Positions 8,355 through 17,594 of a DNA stretch of 64,000 bases are shown here, piece after piece (within the stretch, counting starts at the first letter, position 1; the number at the start of each line of letters is the position of its first letter). The notes under the pieces were generated by a model. That model made no database searches. It had not been told where the DNA came from and saw only the letters and a program-made list of their open reading frames with translations. This DNA comes from an uncultured Clostridia bacterium (GTDB lineage Bacteria; Bacillota; Clostridia; Lachnospirales; Anaerotignaceae): the NCBI GenBank assembly GCA_944384265.1, contig CALWSR010000004.1, positions 1 to 64,000 on the forward strand. The letters are read 5' to 3'. The translations under genes and the position numbers were made by a program.

Positions 8355-8624
8355 ATGAAAGGCATTATTACAGTATTAGGAAAAGACCATGTAGGTATTA
8401 TTGGCAATATTTGTATCTATTTGGCACAAAGCGATGTGAATATACTTGATATTTCTCAAACCATTGTAGGAGGCTATCTCAATATGATGATGATTGTAGA
8501 TTTGTCCACCACCCAAAAGAGCTTTACTGTTTTGACAGATGAATTGGAAGAGGTGGGAAAAAAATCCGGCGTTGTCATCAAAATACAGCATGAAGATATT
8601 TTTCATTCTATGCATAGAATTTAA
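8355..8624 (+). CDS. ACT domain protein (UPF0237 type)
   Basis: The 89-residue protein is a single ACT domain: GIITVLGKDHVGIIGNICIYLAQSDVNI is the typical beta-alpha-beta start, followed by MMMIVDL and an EDIFHSMHRI tail usual for this small family. ACT domains bind small ligands, often amino acids, at dimer interfaces. The gene is followed after 12 bp by the PFL (UPF0210) gene, a conserved pairing in Firmicutes, which suggests it senses or regulates for that partner. The RBS is AAAGGAGG. Confidence 0.88.
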   Translation: MKGIITVLGKDHVGIIGNICIYLAQSDVNILDISQTIVGGYLNMMMIVDLSTTQKSFTVLTDELEEVGKKSGVVIKIQHEDIFHSMHRI

Positions 8625-8636
8625 GGAGGATTTTTT

Positions 8637-9995
8637 GTGATTACAAGAAGTGAAGTTCACGAAACCAATAAAATGATAGAGGACTCCAATTTGGATGTGC
8701 GTACTATCACAATGGGCATCAACTTAATGGACTGTGCCCATGAGGATATTGATAAATTTAATGAAAAAGTGTACCAAAAAATTACAAATTGCGCCAAAGA
8801 TTTGGTAAAAGTAGGGGATGAGCTGGCAAGGCAGTTTGGTGTTCCTGTGGTACACAAAAGAATTTCTGTAACACCCATTGCCATTGCGGCGGCAGGCTGC
8901 AAAGCCGATTCTTATGTAAGTATAGCCCATACACTGGATAAAGCCGCAAAAGCTGTGGGTGTCAACTTTATAGGTGGTTTTTCTGCTTTGGTACAAAAAG
9001 GCTGTACCAAGTCTGATGAGATTTTAATCCGTTCCATACCTCAGGCATTGCAGGAAACAGATGTTGTTTGCGCTTCTGTCAACATTGGCACATCTCGCAA
9101 TGGACTAAACATGGATGCGGTGAAAAAAATGGGAGAGGTGATAAAACAAACTGCCCAGCTGACAAAGGAGCAGGATTGCTTAGGCTGTGCAAAGCTGGTT
9201 GTATTTTGCAATGCTGTGGAGGACAATCCTTTTATGGCAGGTGCTTTTCACGGAGTGGGAGAAAAGGATTGTGTCATCAATGTAGGTGTCAGTGGTCCCG
9301 GTGTGGTAAAAAAAGCACTGGAGGAAGTACATAATGCTGATTTTGAAACACTTTGTGAAACAATAAAAAGAACGGCATTTAAAATCACAAGAGTAGGACA
9401 GCTCATTGCCCAAGAAGCGGCAAAACGCTTAAATGTGCCTTTTGGCATCATTGATTTATCCCTGGCGCCTACGCCATTGATTGGGGACAGCATTGCAGAA
9501 ATTTTTCAGGAAATGGGTCTGGAGGAGGCCGGCGCCCCAGGTACCACAGCGGCACTTGCCATACTCAATGATAATGTAAAAAAAGGCGGTGTGATGGCAT
9601 CTTCTTATGTGGGAGGGCTAAGCGGTGCATTTATTCCTGTCAGCGAAGACCATGGCATGATTGTAGCGGCAGAAAAGGGGGCTTTGACATTGGAAAAATT
9701 GGAGGCAATGACCTGTGTCTGCTCCGTAGGGCTGGATATGATTGCAGTACCTGGAGATACCTCTGCTGCAACCATTTCTGGTATCATTGCAGATGAAGCA
9801 GCCATTGGCATGATTAACAACAAAACAACGGCAGTTCGTTTGATTCCCGTAATAGGAAAAAAAGTGGGAGAAACAGTGGAGTTTGGAGGCTTGCTGGGAT
9901 ATGCCCCCATTATGCCTGTCAATACCTATCACTGTGAAAGATTTATAAACAGAGGAGGCAGAATTCCGGCACCAATTCATAGCTTTAAAAATTGA
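8637..9995 (+). CDS. PFL family protein (UPF0210/DUF711)
   Basis: The 452-residue protein matches the UPF0210 family throughout, for example [15 protein letters not shown] near the N-terminus, [14 protein letters not shown], the central GAFHGVGE and [15 protein letters not shown] stretches, and [20 protein letters not shown] at the C-terminus. The fold is distantly related to pyruvate formate-lyase/ribonucleotide reductase barrels, but no reaction is established. It starts with GTG at 8637 behind the RBS AAGGAGG. Co-transcription with the ACT gene is likely, and a terminator follows at 10115. Confidence 0.88.
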   Translation: MITRSEVHETNKMIEDSNLDVRTITMGINLMDCAHEDIDKFNEKVYQKITNCAKDLVKVGDELARQFGVPVVHKRISVTPIAIAAAGCKADSYVSIAHTLDKAAKAVGVNFIGGFSALVQKGCTKSDEILIRSIPQALQETDVVCASVNIGTSRNGLNMDAVKKMGEVIKQTAQLTKEQDCLGCAKLVVFCNAVEDNPFMAGAFHGVGEKDCVINVGVSGPGVVKKALEEVHNADFETLCETIKRTAFKITRVGQLIAQEAAKRLNVPFGIIDLSLAPTPLIGDSIAEIFQEMGLEEAGAPGTTAALAILNDNVKKGGVMASSYVGGLSGAFIPVSEDHGMIVAAEKGALTLEKLEAMTCVCSVGLDMIAVPGDTSAATISGIIADEAAIGMINNKTTAVRLIPVIGKKVGETVEFGGLLGYAPIMPVNTYHCERFINRGGRIPAPIHSFKN

Positions 9996-10114
9996 TGGAA
10001 AAGGTGATAGGTTTATGAGCAATGTATGATATAAAAGTGTTTTATGACACCAATCAAAATGGCAGCAGGCTTTAAAAAACAATGTGTTATAAAAATAGTG
10101 AAATTTTTCCCATC

Positions 10115-10159
10115 AAAAGCCATGATACTGAAAAAAGCATGGCAAGCATTGGCTTTTTT
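10115..10159 (+). terminator. Probable terminator of the ACT-PFL operon
   Basis: AAAAGCCA at 10115 pairs with TGGCTTTTTT at 10150, with a further CATG/CATGG pairing in the loop. It lies about 120 bp after the PFL stop. Confidence 0.6.
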
Positions 10160-10229
10160 GTGTGTGAACTGTTCAAAACAGCCCTTTGGCGGACAGATTT
10201 GATGATACAAAACCATAGAAACAGATATG

Positions 10230-10617
10230 AAAAAAATACTATGAAAGGGCAGATGTCATTGTCAAGGGGGATAAAGTCTGCCCTGAAAAAGTGTGGCTGA
10301 TTTGTATAGATGCAGAGAAAGGATGGAAAACAGAAAGCTCTAAATCATATTATGTGTATATGGCAGGAGCAAAAAATAGAGAAATTGAAGGGAGTATCCT
10401 GGAAATTCGCTATATTATTTCTGAAGATGACACAATGGCAATCAGCAAAATATACCAAAAAAGTTGGCAGTATGCCTATAAAGGTATCATACCCCAATCC
10501 TATCTTGATGCTATTTCCGAGGGGAAATGGGCATCCATAATAGACAGCCCCGGCTGGAATACCCTAGTTGTCCTGGAAAATGAAAAAATCATAGGTACCA
10601 GCAGCTTTTGCAAATAA
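10230..10617 (+). pseudogene. Truncated GNAT acetyltransferase with upstream unknown fragment
   Basis: From about 10401 the frame reads EIRYIISEDDTMAISKIYQKSW and continues to LVVLENEKIIGTSSFCK, then stops. This is the N-terminal half of a GNAT (N-acetyltransferase) domain; the acetyl-CoA-binding half is missing. The break coincides with a MITE-like element at 10606. Upstream in the same frame there is about 55 codons (…DVIVKGDKVCPEKVWLICIDAE…) that I do not recognise and that has no good start codon. The whole looks like a chimera of remnants rather than a working gene. Confidence 0.65.
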
Positions 10618-10696
10618 TAGAAAACCGGATGTTTTCTGAGCGGAATTTGCTCAAAAAGCAACCGGTTTTTGTACACTATGATTTGCAACAGCCCCT
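10606..10696 (+). repeat. MITE-like element, copy B (partial)
   Basis: It carries the family core, an imperfect palindrome AAAACCGG...CCGGTTTT (10621-10669), followed by TGTACACTATG and the terminal repeat ATTTGCAACAGCCCC. The left part and a short segment before the right end are missing compared with the copy at 20174-20325. It ends the reading frame of a GNAT gene, so insertion probably broke that gene. Confidence 0.65.
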
Positions 10697-10822
10697 GAAG
10701 CTGTTTTTTGACTGCATTTGATGATAGAAGGAATATACTATCTACAAAAATAGATGATATTTTGAAATAAAAAATGATAAAAGCACTTATTTTATGAATA
10801 AAATTTTAAAATGACATTGTAT

Positions 10823-11836
10823 TTAATAAGTAAAACGATTGATATCTTCCATTGTAATACCTGGGTGCAGTGCAATGTTGATGGCATTTGCAATAATATT
10901 TGCAAGACGGTCCACCACAGCATCCACCTCTTTGGGGGTAACAAACATATTACCCACATATGGATTTAATATTTCTACAATCAGTCTGTATTTTTCTTCT
11001 GTATCCATAGATTGGAGCATTTCATAAAATGCGGAGCCTTCTTTTGTTTGGGCAATCATTTCTTCCAGCATTCTGTCCATGGTGTCGTTGATGAGTGTGG
11101 CGGCATCCACTACGGTAGGTACGCCCAATGCCAGTACAGGCACACCAAGACTGTTTTTATCCAATGTCATACGCTTGTTGCCAACACCGGCACCGGGCGC
11201 TACGCCGGTATCTGACATTTGTATAGTAGCATTGATTCTGCTGAATTTACGTGCGGCTAAAGCATCTATGGCAATGACCAAATCAGGCTGAAGCCTTTCT
11301 ACAACACCTTTTATGATTTCCCCTGTTTCAATGCCTGTAATGCCCATGACGCCGGGACTGATGGCGGCAACGCTTCTGACAGATTTTTCAATTTCCTCAG
11401 GTAAAACACCATCTAAATGCCTTGTGACAAGTATTTTTTCTATCACCTTGGGACCCAATGCATCGGGAGTGATATTCCAGTTTCCCAAGCCCACCACCAA
11501 TATGGTGGATTTTTCATTTAGATTTGTCAGCCCTGCAATATGCTCCGCTACGATTTGCATCATTTGCTCATGGCTGGATATGTCATTTTCTTTCAGCAAC
11601 TCCGATTCTATTGTAATATAGTTGCCTACGGGCTTTCCCATGGTTTCGCTGCCTGTTTCATTTAGTATTTTTACATGGGTAATTTGACAAATATCTGTTT
11701 GATTTGTTTGCAGTATAACACCCTCTAATTCCTCAGAGCTTTTTTTTTCCTGCTGTGCCAGCTCTCTGGCTTCAATGGCTAGGTCTGTTCTGGGACTGAA
11801 ATTCCAAGGGATTTCTCTTTGTTTCTTTTTTTGCAT
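10823..11836 (-). CDS. gpr: Germination protease GPR
   Basis: GPR degrades small acid-soluble spore proteins (SASPs) when spores germinate. It is made as a zymogen in the forespore and activated by removing an N-terminal propeptide. The 337-residue sequence shows SPRTDLAIEARELA (residues 14-27, propeptide and cleavage region) and the central family blocks VVGLGNWNITPDALGPKV, SPGVMGITGIETGEII, VIAIDALAARK, and DTGVAPGAGVGNKR. It is divergent from rpsT, the usual Firmicutes arrangement. The RBS is GGAGG. A forespore sigma-factor promoter is expected, but I could not pick a convincing one. Confidence 0.95.
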   Translation of the reverse strand: MQKKKQREIPWNFSPRTDLAIEARELAQQEKKSSEELEGVILQTNQTDICQITHVKILNETGSETMGKPVGNYITIESELLKENDISSHEQMMQIVAEHIAGLTNLNEKSTILVVGLGNWNITPDALGPKVIEKILVTRHLDGVLPEEIEKSVRSVAAISPGVMGITGIETGEIIKGVVERLQPDLVIAIDALAARKFSRINATIQMSDTGVAPGAGVGNKRMTLDKNSLGVPVLALGVPTVVDAATLINDTMDRMLEEMIAQTKEGSAFYEMLQSMDTEEKYRLIVEILNPYVGNMFVTPKEVDAVVDRLANIIANAINIALHPGITMEDINRFTY

Positions 11837-11900
11837 AATATGCCTCCTGCTGTGATTTTTGTTTTGCCATTATTTTTGCCTTGATTTTTAAATATATACA

Positions 11901-11929
11901 TTGACTTATGGTCGGCTTTGGGTTAAAAT
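11901..11929 (+). promoter_or_regulatory. Promoter of rpsT
   Basis: TTGACT (11901-11906) and TAAAAT (11924-11929) are 17 bp apart. The leader to the start codon would be about 130 nt, room for autoregulation by S20. Confidence 0.65.
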
Positions 11930-12069
11930 ATATGGTGTTGAATTAATCACAGACGTGTCGGAGCAGAAAAAACTGCTTTTGTGATTGATAGAAGTAGAAA
12001 AAGCGATATTCCCCAAAATATCCAAATCGTAAAATAAAAAGTATAAAACAAAAATAGGAGGAACATAAA

Positions 12070-12330
12070 TTGGCAAATATTAAATCTGCAAAAAAAAGAA
12101 TTAAAGTCATTACAAAAAAGACATTGAGAAATAGAATGATTAAATCTCAAACCAAAACAGCAATTAAAAAAGTATTGGTGGCTGTCAATGCAGGCAACAA
12201 GGAAGAAGCTGCCGCAACATTAAAGGGAGCTGTATCTGCCATTGACAGAGCATATGCAAAAGGAATTTATCACAAAAATGCAGCAGCCAGAAAAAAATCC
12301 AGCTTAACAAGAATGGTAAACGGATTATAA
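12070..12330 (+). CDS. rpsT: 30S ribosomal protein S20
   Basis: The 86-residue basic protein begins [13 protein letters not shown] and ends with an AAARKKSSL-type helix, the standard S20 pattern. S20 binds 16S rRNA early in 30S assembly. The start is TTG at 12070, 8 bases after a strong AGGAGGA; no ATG fits the conserved N-terminus. TTG starts are known for rpsT in other bacteria and link to autoregulation. A strong terminator follows at once, so it is a single-gene unit. Confidence 0.96.
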   Translation: MANIKSAKKRIKVITKKTLRNRMIKSQTKTAIKKVLVAVNAGNKEEAAATLKGAVSAIDRAYAKGIYHKNAAARKKSSLTRMVNGL

Positions 12331-12342
12331 AAAAAAAGACAC

Positions 12343-12378
12343 AAAAAAAAGACATTGCAAATGCAATGTCTTTTTTTT
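12343..12378 (+). terminator. Terminator of rpsT
   Basis: AAAGACATTGC and GCAATGTCTTT form a perfect 11-bp stem with a three-base loop, followed by a long T run. Confidence 0.92.
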
Positions 12379-12404
12379 GTTGGTAAATATAATAAAAGCA
12401 CTCA

Positions 12405-12925
12405 GGCAATAGATTTGTGTTAAAGTTTGCCAAGATGCAATAAAGCATAGGAGACTTTTATAGAAATCCTGTTCCCCATACAGCTTGGGAATACAACCTA
12501 GAATACAAATCATATATGGAAGGGGGAAAGCAGAAATAACAGTATATTTGAAAAAGGTATTTCATTATTTTGATGGCTATATAAGCTTAAAATAGAAATA
12601 TGGTAAAGTAAGCAGTGGCAGAGATACTCCACAATTTGCTGTTGTCTGTCATTTAATATATTACTGCCACAAATAAGCAAATCATTATTTTTAGCAGAGA
12701 TTTTGATATGGCTGGGAAAAATGCAGCCAACACAAAAAAATATGTGAAAGCAGATTAATTGGTTTTGGCCAATACATAGGCCTGTTTGCAGGGGAGAATG
12801 TAAAAGAGAGCAGATAAAACAACTGCCAAAAACCACAGTGAAAAAAGGAATACATTGAGTGAACTTGCAATGGCCCGTTTTAGGGACAGAACAAACCACC
12901 GACTTAGCCGGTGGTTATGATTGTG
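12405..12925 (+). mobile_element. Decayed IS200-type element with right-end hairpin
   Basis: No full gene remains. Pieces in order are an IIYGR-like stretch near 12508 (start of the transposase body), DMAGKNAANTKKYVKAD near 12706 (the transposase helix after the catalytic Tyr region), and a right-end hairpin ACCACCGACTTAGCCGGTGGT near 12895. The first 100 bases resemble 1085-1175. The stretch 12926-13140 after it holds nothing I can support. Confidence 0.6.
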
Positions 12926-13140
12926 GTCAATGGTATAAAATACTCACTGCCAATGGAAAGCAATTCCATATGTTTTTATATTGTTTTTTATAGTATATGC
13001 TTTTTATTATTTTTTGTGCATAAAATTTATGGTTTTATAATCAATATGGCCGACAAAGCCATTTTTTATTTAAAAAATGCTATGGCTGACATTTCAAATA
13101 GGGACAAAAGCAGTGATTTTAGGTTGCATGGATGGTGAAA

Positions 13141-13440
13141 TCAAATATCAATTTGCTTTTGCAATGTAAAAATATTTCTGACACCGCCATCAGAGCGTTT
13201 TTCCTGCTGCAGTGAAATATAGCCGCATTTCACAAGCAAATGAAAATGGGTGCGGTATACCTCCTCAGACATATTCAAATCTGCCAGAATTTTATCCTGA
13301 GATGGAAAAAGAGAGGCTTTTCCGTCAGAAAAGCTGCAAAAATAGGCATAAATTGCCTTGGAAAGGGCGGAGAGGCGTCTATCCTCCATAATTAAGCGGG
13401 GAATATAGCCATAGCCGCTTTCATAAATGTTGTGACGCAT
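13141..13440 (-). CDS. Small winged-helix DNA-binding protein (HTH_36-like)
   Basis: The 99-residue protein reads GYGYIPRLIMEDRRLSALSKAIYAYFCSF, then FPSQDKILADLNMSEEVYRTHFHLLVKCGYI. This matches small helix-turn-helix proteins related to the N-terminal domain of phage and plasmid replication initiators. The second stretch (about residues 60-85) is the helix-turn-helix. The target is unknown. It sits immediately downstream of ybaK on the same strand (about 17 bp gap, RBS AAGGAG), so both are likely co-transcribed. Confidence 0.75.
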   Translation of the reverse strand: MRHNIYESGYGYIPRLIMEDRRLSALSKAIYAYFCSFSDGKASLFPSQDKILADLNMSEEVYRTHFHLLVKCGYISLQQEKRSDGGVRNIFTLQKQIDI

Positions 13441-13456
13441 TGCAAAAACTCCTTTA

Positions 13457-13933
13457 TTATGATTTCTTTATAATATCTCCCTGCTTTGCTTGCAGAAATG
13501 ATATGAGTGTTTTGGGGCAGAGCAATATTTGCTGTCCTCTGATGCCGGCACTGACGGCAATTTTGTCAAAAAGAAGTGCTGTTTGGTCGATATAGGTGGT
13601 GTACTTCTTTTTCATCCCTATGGGAGAACAGCCGCCTCTGATGTATCCGGTCAGTGCAAGCAATTCCTTTACATGGGTCATTTCCACTTTTTTGTTTGCA
13701 GAAATGGAGGCGGCTTTTTTTAAATCCAATTCAGAGGCAACAGGAATACAAAAAACCAGTATTCCTGTTTTATCTCCTCTTGTAACCAATGTTTTAAAAA
13801 CCTGCTGGGGAGGCAGACCGATGGCATGGGCTGCATCCATTCCGGAAAGATTGTTTTCGTCATAGTCATATTCTGCTGTTTCATAATCAATTTTTTTTTG
13901 CTCCAATAAACGCATGGCATTTGTTTTTGTCAT
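13457..13933 (-). CDS. ybaK: Cys-tRNA(Pro)/Cys-tRNA(Cys) deacylase YbaK
   Basis: YbaK hydrolyses Cys-tRNA(Pro) formed by mistake by prolyl-tRNA synthetase. The protein (158 residues from the ATG at 13933) shows the family blocks TKTNAMRLLEQKKIDY, AHAIGLPPQQVFKTLV, VFCIPVASELDLKKAA and GYIRGGCSPIGMKKKY, the last carrying the conserved active-site loop. I prefer 13933 over a TTG nine bases upstream because AAGGAAG is then properly spaced. It is followed by the small HTH gene. Confidence 0.92.
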   Translation of the reverse strand: MTKTNAMRLLEQKKIDYETAEYDYDENNLSGMDAAHAIGLPPQQVFKTLVTRGDKTGILVFCIPVASELDLKKAASISANKKVEMTHVKELLALTGYIRGGCSPIGMKKKYTTYIDQTALLFDKIAVSAGIRGQQILLCPKTLISFLQAKQGDIIKKS

Positions 13934-13948
13934 AGTATTCAACTTCCT

Positions 13949-15244
13949 TTATTCATCTAATACAATAAATGTGGGGGCATTTTGATTGTCCAGCTCCATG
14001 GCAGAAACTGCATCCTCGGCAGATTTTACTTTCCAGACATCCCAGCCTGTTTCTATTTTTTTGCCCAAATAGCGTTCTCCACCATAAAGAACCATATAAC
14101 AGTAATTTGTGGTGCCGCATTTATATTGTACCTGGCTTTGCTGCTCTATAAGCTCATATGTAATCATATGCTTTAAAACATCGGAAAAATCTGCCTTCAT
14201 ATCATTTTTATAAAAATAGACATTGTAGGGGGGCAATAAAGATAAATTAAAATCAGGCAAAACACTGTTTACAGCATAATGCAGATTGGATTTTTTATCC
14301 AAATCATCTATGGCTACCTCCCAAAAGCCATCCTCATTGATTAAAACATATTGTTTGACATTATTGGGCGTGCTTTGAGAAGAAAATGTAACAACAGCAT
14401 ATTTTTCATCTGCTCGTATATCTCTGACATAATATTGGTCATAATTTCCTTCATAAACACGAATAAAATTTAATATTCTCTCATATTCCTCCATTTGAGG
14501 AGATAATTTTGCAATTCTGCCATGGTATGTATCATATTTGTTTAAAAGGCCATTATATTGCTCTTGAGAAATGCTTGTTATTTTTCCTTTTGTAGAGCAG
14601 AGCAGGATTTTGCTGCCGGAGGGCTGCTTTGCTGCTGTAAAAATATCCACATTTTGTATGGCAGAGGGCAGCTCTGTTTGTGTATACTCTGCAACATCAC
14701 TGCTTTTTAGCAAAAGAATGTCACAGTCAAAATCAGAAAGAGAAGCCTGCAAATAGCCGCTTTCAGACAACAAATCGGTTGTCACATAGCAAGCAGTGCT
14801 ATTGACATAAAGCTGTCCTTTTTTACTCAATATCGTTTGCTGCACTGCCTTGTCCATATAAAAAGAGGAGGCGGCTTTTGCCACAGAGTGCAGATTTGTC
14901 CAATATTGACTGTTGGATTCTCCCCAGCTTAAAAAAGAAGGGGGCTTTGCAGTTTTTTCTGAAGAAACAACAGTCGGTGTTTCTGTTTGGGGCTTAGGCT
15001 CAGATGTATTGCTTGTTGGAGCTTCTTGCTTTTGAGGCACATTTTGTTCAGGAGGTGTTTGTGGTGTATATTGCTGTATTTGGGGCTTTGTACCCTCTGC
15101 AATAATCACTTGATTTTGTGAAGCTTCTGTATCCTCCGTTGCTGTATTGGAATATTCCTGTTGGGTGCAGCCTGAAGCAGAAAAAAGGCATATCATAAAA
15201 GCAGAAAAAAAATGGAATGCTTTTTTGAATGCTTTATTCTTCAA
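13949..15244 (-). CDS. Lipoprotein of unknown function
   Basis: The 431-residue protein has a signal peptide with lipobox SASGC (Cys at about residue 26), then a Gln/Pro/Thr-rich linker to about residue 100, as in surface lipoproteins that span the cell wall. The rest is a soluble domain I do not recognise. It starts at TTG (15244) with a well-placed AAGGAGG and overlaps the end of the preceding gene by 11 bases, so the two are translationally coupled. The preceding gene encodes a small cytoplasmic protein. Confidence 0.7.
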   Translation of the reverse strand: MKNKAFKKAFHFFSAFMICLFSASGCTQQEYSNTATEDTEASQNQVIIAEGTKPQIQQYTPQTPPEQNVPQKQEAPTSNTSEPKPQTETPTVVSSEKTAKPPSFLSWGESNSQYWTNLHSVAKAASSFYMDKAVQQTILSKKGQLYVNSTACYVTTDLLSESGYLQASLSDFDCDILLLKSSDVAEYTQTELPSAIQNVDIFTAAKQPSGSKILLCSTKGKITSISQEQYNGLLNKYDTYHGRIAKLSPQMEEYERILNFIRVYEGNYDQYYVRDIRADEKYAVVTFSSQSTPNNVKQYVLINEDGFWEVAIDDLDKKSNLHYAVNSVLPDFNLSLLPPYNVYFYKNDMKADFSDVLKHMITYELIEQQSQVQYKCGTTNYCYMVLYGGERYLGKKIETGWDVWKVKSAEDAVSAMELDNQNAPTFIVLDE

Positions 15245-15653
15245 TGTAATCCTCCTTTTTATCTGCTATGGCTTCATATACACAAAGCAGTTCTTTTTGA
15301 TGTGCCTGTAAAACAGACTGAAGCCTTTGCTCCATTTTCTGCTGATTTTCTGTAAAAGGAAAAGATACCATCCAAACAGGATTATATTCATCCAATACTT
15401 CCTCTATGGTGTCTACAAAGGGCCTGAGTGCCTCTGTATCATAATAGTCCAATATAGCGTTATATTCCCAGTCGTCCACATCTCTTTCACAGGTCAGCTT
15501 TAAAAAAACAGTGATATCCTGCCAAGAGAGCTGCTCTGCATATATATTGAATACCATATTTTGTTGTTCGCCTAAGTGATAGCAGCCTAATTCTTTTTCC
15601 AAAAAGCCTGTTTTTTTGTCTTTGAGCATCATCACAATCACAGTTTCTTCCAT
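15234..15653 (-). CDS. Small conserved clostridial protein of unknown function
   Basis: The acidic protein of 139 residues begins MEETVIVMMLKDKKTGFLEKELG. This and RDVDDWEYNAILDYYD are patterns I associate with a small family from Lachnospiraceae-like genomes (possibly DUF6762; not verified). No signal peptide or membrane segment is present. The start at 15653 is chosen for its AAAGGAGG at ideal spacing; an upstream extension is less likely. It forms a two-gene unit with the downstream lipoprotein. Confidence 0.65.
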   Translation of the reverse strand: MEETVIVMMLKDKKTGFLEKELGCYHLGEQQNMVFNIYAEQLSWQDITVFLKLTCERDVDDWEYNAILDYYDTEALRPFVDTIEEVLDEYNPVWMVSFPFTENQQKMEQRLQSVLQAHQKELLCVYEAIADKKEDYIEE

Positions 15654-16575
15654 AAAGAGCCTCCTTTGCCAAAACAAAGCTATTTTTTGTTGCGTTATCA
15701 CATCATATTTTTTTCATTATAATACGGAATGACAAGAAATGCAATAAAAGCCATAATGGGTTAAGAAATTTGAAAGACAGAGCAAAAAATGCTTTTTTTA
15801 TAAATTTTTTACAAAGCAGTAAAATCATTTTTCTATGTAAAGTGAGAAGAAGCCCTGTCCTTTGTTGACATGGAGCTTTGTATGGCTGCTGATGAGGCCT
15901 GTAATGGGGTGAAAATATGGATTAGAGCAGAATATTTTCATTGTTTGGTGAAAAAAGCAGTATATTTTTGTTTGGCGGGTATGGTTTTTTTTCATTTGTG
16001 ATTTGAAAAATACATGGCTTTTTTGTCAGTACAATGGCTGCTTTTTCTGTTATAAGTGTGATATTTGTTGTACACAGACATTTTTTCTTGACTTTTTATC
16101 CATTCTATTGTGTAATAAATATCAATGAAATACAAATGGGGTTTGGAGAAAATCACAATGATGTAAAAAAATATAAATCCATATTTTGATGTACACAGAG
16201 ATTATTTTCATTACTGCTGTATCCTGCCTATATTTTATGCTGCACATCATTGAAAGCAATATTTCTTTCGGTATTTGTCATAGCTTTCGTCAAAACAGTA
16301 ATTGCAGTATACAATACAGAAGAAGGGGAGAAAAGGAGTTTTTTTAATCCAAGGCGGTATGATATGCGAGCATAAAAAAGGCGGTGGCAGTGCTATATTT
16401 TTTGCTGACTCCACTACAATGCAACGCTTCATAATGCTGATGAAATCAAAGCCGCAATAGAAAAGTCATAAGTGCAGCAGCCAGTTGCCATTTCATTTTT
16501 TTAGGAGATGGATATTTGAATTTGTTTGGGTATATCATAAAAAGGCAGCTTTAAAAAAGAAGGGGGCATTTCAAA
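15654..16575. other. Gene-free stretch, nothing recognised
   Basis: About 920 bp of A/T-rich DNA. No reading frame on either strand looks coding, and I see no RNA gene. Short similar phrases (TGTACACAGA near 16073 and 16192) may be old repeats. Confidence 0.6.
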
Positions 16576-17301
16576 ATGTTTCGTACAATAAAATGGTATG
16601 TAAAATTTGTTTTTGGTTTGATTTACAAATCAATAGACGCCAAAAGGGCTGACAAAATTTTAAAAAAAGAAGGAGAGCAGGCCTACGACAAATTTGTTTA
16701 TGACATTGTTTCCAAATGGGCCATGGCACGCATAAAAGACAGCGGTGCAGAAATCATAGTGCATGGAAAAGAAAATATTCCAAAAGATGATACAGTGCTT
16801 TTTGTGAGCAATCATCAAAGTGATTTTGACATTGCCATATTTTTGGCAATGCTGCCGGAAAAAAGAGAAGGCTTTGTGGCAAAGGTAGAGCTGGAAAAAA
16901 TTCCTTTTTTGAGCGGCTGGATGAAAAGGATACACTGCATTTTTTTGGACAGAAAGGATATGAAGCAGTCTGCAAAAACCATTTTGGAAGGCATTAAGCT
17001 TTTGAAAAAGGGATATTCCATGGTGGTTTTTCCGGAGGGAACAAGAAGCAAGGGAGAAAAAATGGGCAGCTTTAAGGGAGGCAGCTTTAAGCTGGCAACA
17101 AAATCAAAGGTGCCTATTGTGCCTGTGACAATAGATGGCTCCTATAAAATTATGGAGGCAAACAAATATCACATTCGTCCTGCCAAGGTACACGTTTATG
17201 TGCATAAGCCCATTAAAACCGCTTTTATTACAAAAGAAGAAGAGGGACAGCTCCCTGAGCTGGTGGAAAAAATCATTGGAGAGGGAATGAAAAGGGCATA
17301 A
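16576..17301 (+). CDS. plsC: 1-acyl-sn-glycerol-3-phosphate acyltransferase
   Basis: This enzyme adds the second acyl chain in phosphatidic acid synthesis at the membrane. The 241-residue protein has the two hallmark motifs: NHQSDFD (residues 79-85, HX4D catalytic dyad) and FPEGTRS (152-158, glycerol-phosphate binding). An N-terminal hydrophobic stretch (about 8-18) may anchor it. It has its own RBS (AGAAGGGGG) and stands alone between a gene-free gap and a downstream terminator. Substrate preference within the PlsC superfamily cannot be told from the sequence. Confidence 0.9.
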   Translation: MFRTIKWYVKFVFGLIYKSIDAKRADKILKKEGEQAYDKFVYDIVSKWAMARIKDSGAEIIVHGKENIPKDDTVLFVSNHQSDFDIAIFLAMLPEKREGFVAKVELEKIPFLSGWMKRIHCIFLDRKDMKQSAKTILEGIKLLKKGYSMVVFPEGTRSKGEKMGSFKGGSFKLATKSKVPIVPVTIDGSYKIMEANKYHIRPAKVHVYVHKPIKTAFITKEEEGQLPELVEKIIGEGMKRA

Positions 17302-17456
17302 AAATTAAAAAAAATCCCACATAAAAATCAAATTTTACAGCAGACAAATAAACACAGCATTTTTTGGAAAAAGAAATGGTAAAAGAAGCCGGCAGCCGTG
17401 TTTTAAAAGGCACAGGCAAAAAGTGCAAAGTGCATTTATACAAGCTTTTGAAGATG

Positions 17457-17494
17457 AAACAGGGGGCTTAAATCCATTGCTGCCCCCTGTTTTG
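17457..17494 (+). terminator. Terminator downstream of plsC
   Basis: AACAGGGGGC pairs with GCCCCCTGTT around a loop, followed by TTG. It is 155 bp past the plsC stop. Confidence 0.65.
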
Positions 17495-17594
17495 TATCAA
17501 AAGCGGATGTCATATTAAAAAGGCGTTGCTTTTTTATGTCTTGAAATGGTTTTAAAATCATTTGTTTTGTCCCTTTGTACAAAAGCATTTTTTA

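Noticed and set aside
10185-10215. TTTGGCGGACA phrase similar to IS200 right-end DNA
   Set aside because: Too short and without the hairpin; could be chance.
12911-13138. 75-codon frame after the IS200 relic
   Set aside because: It starts in the element end and has no recognisable domain or RBS.
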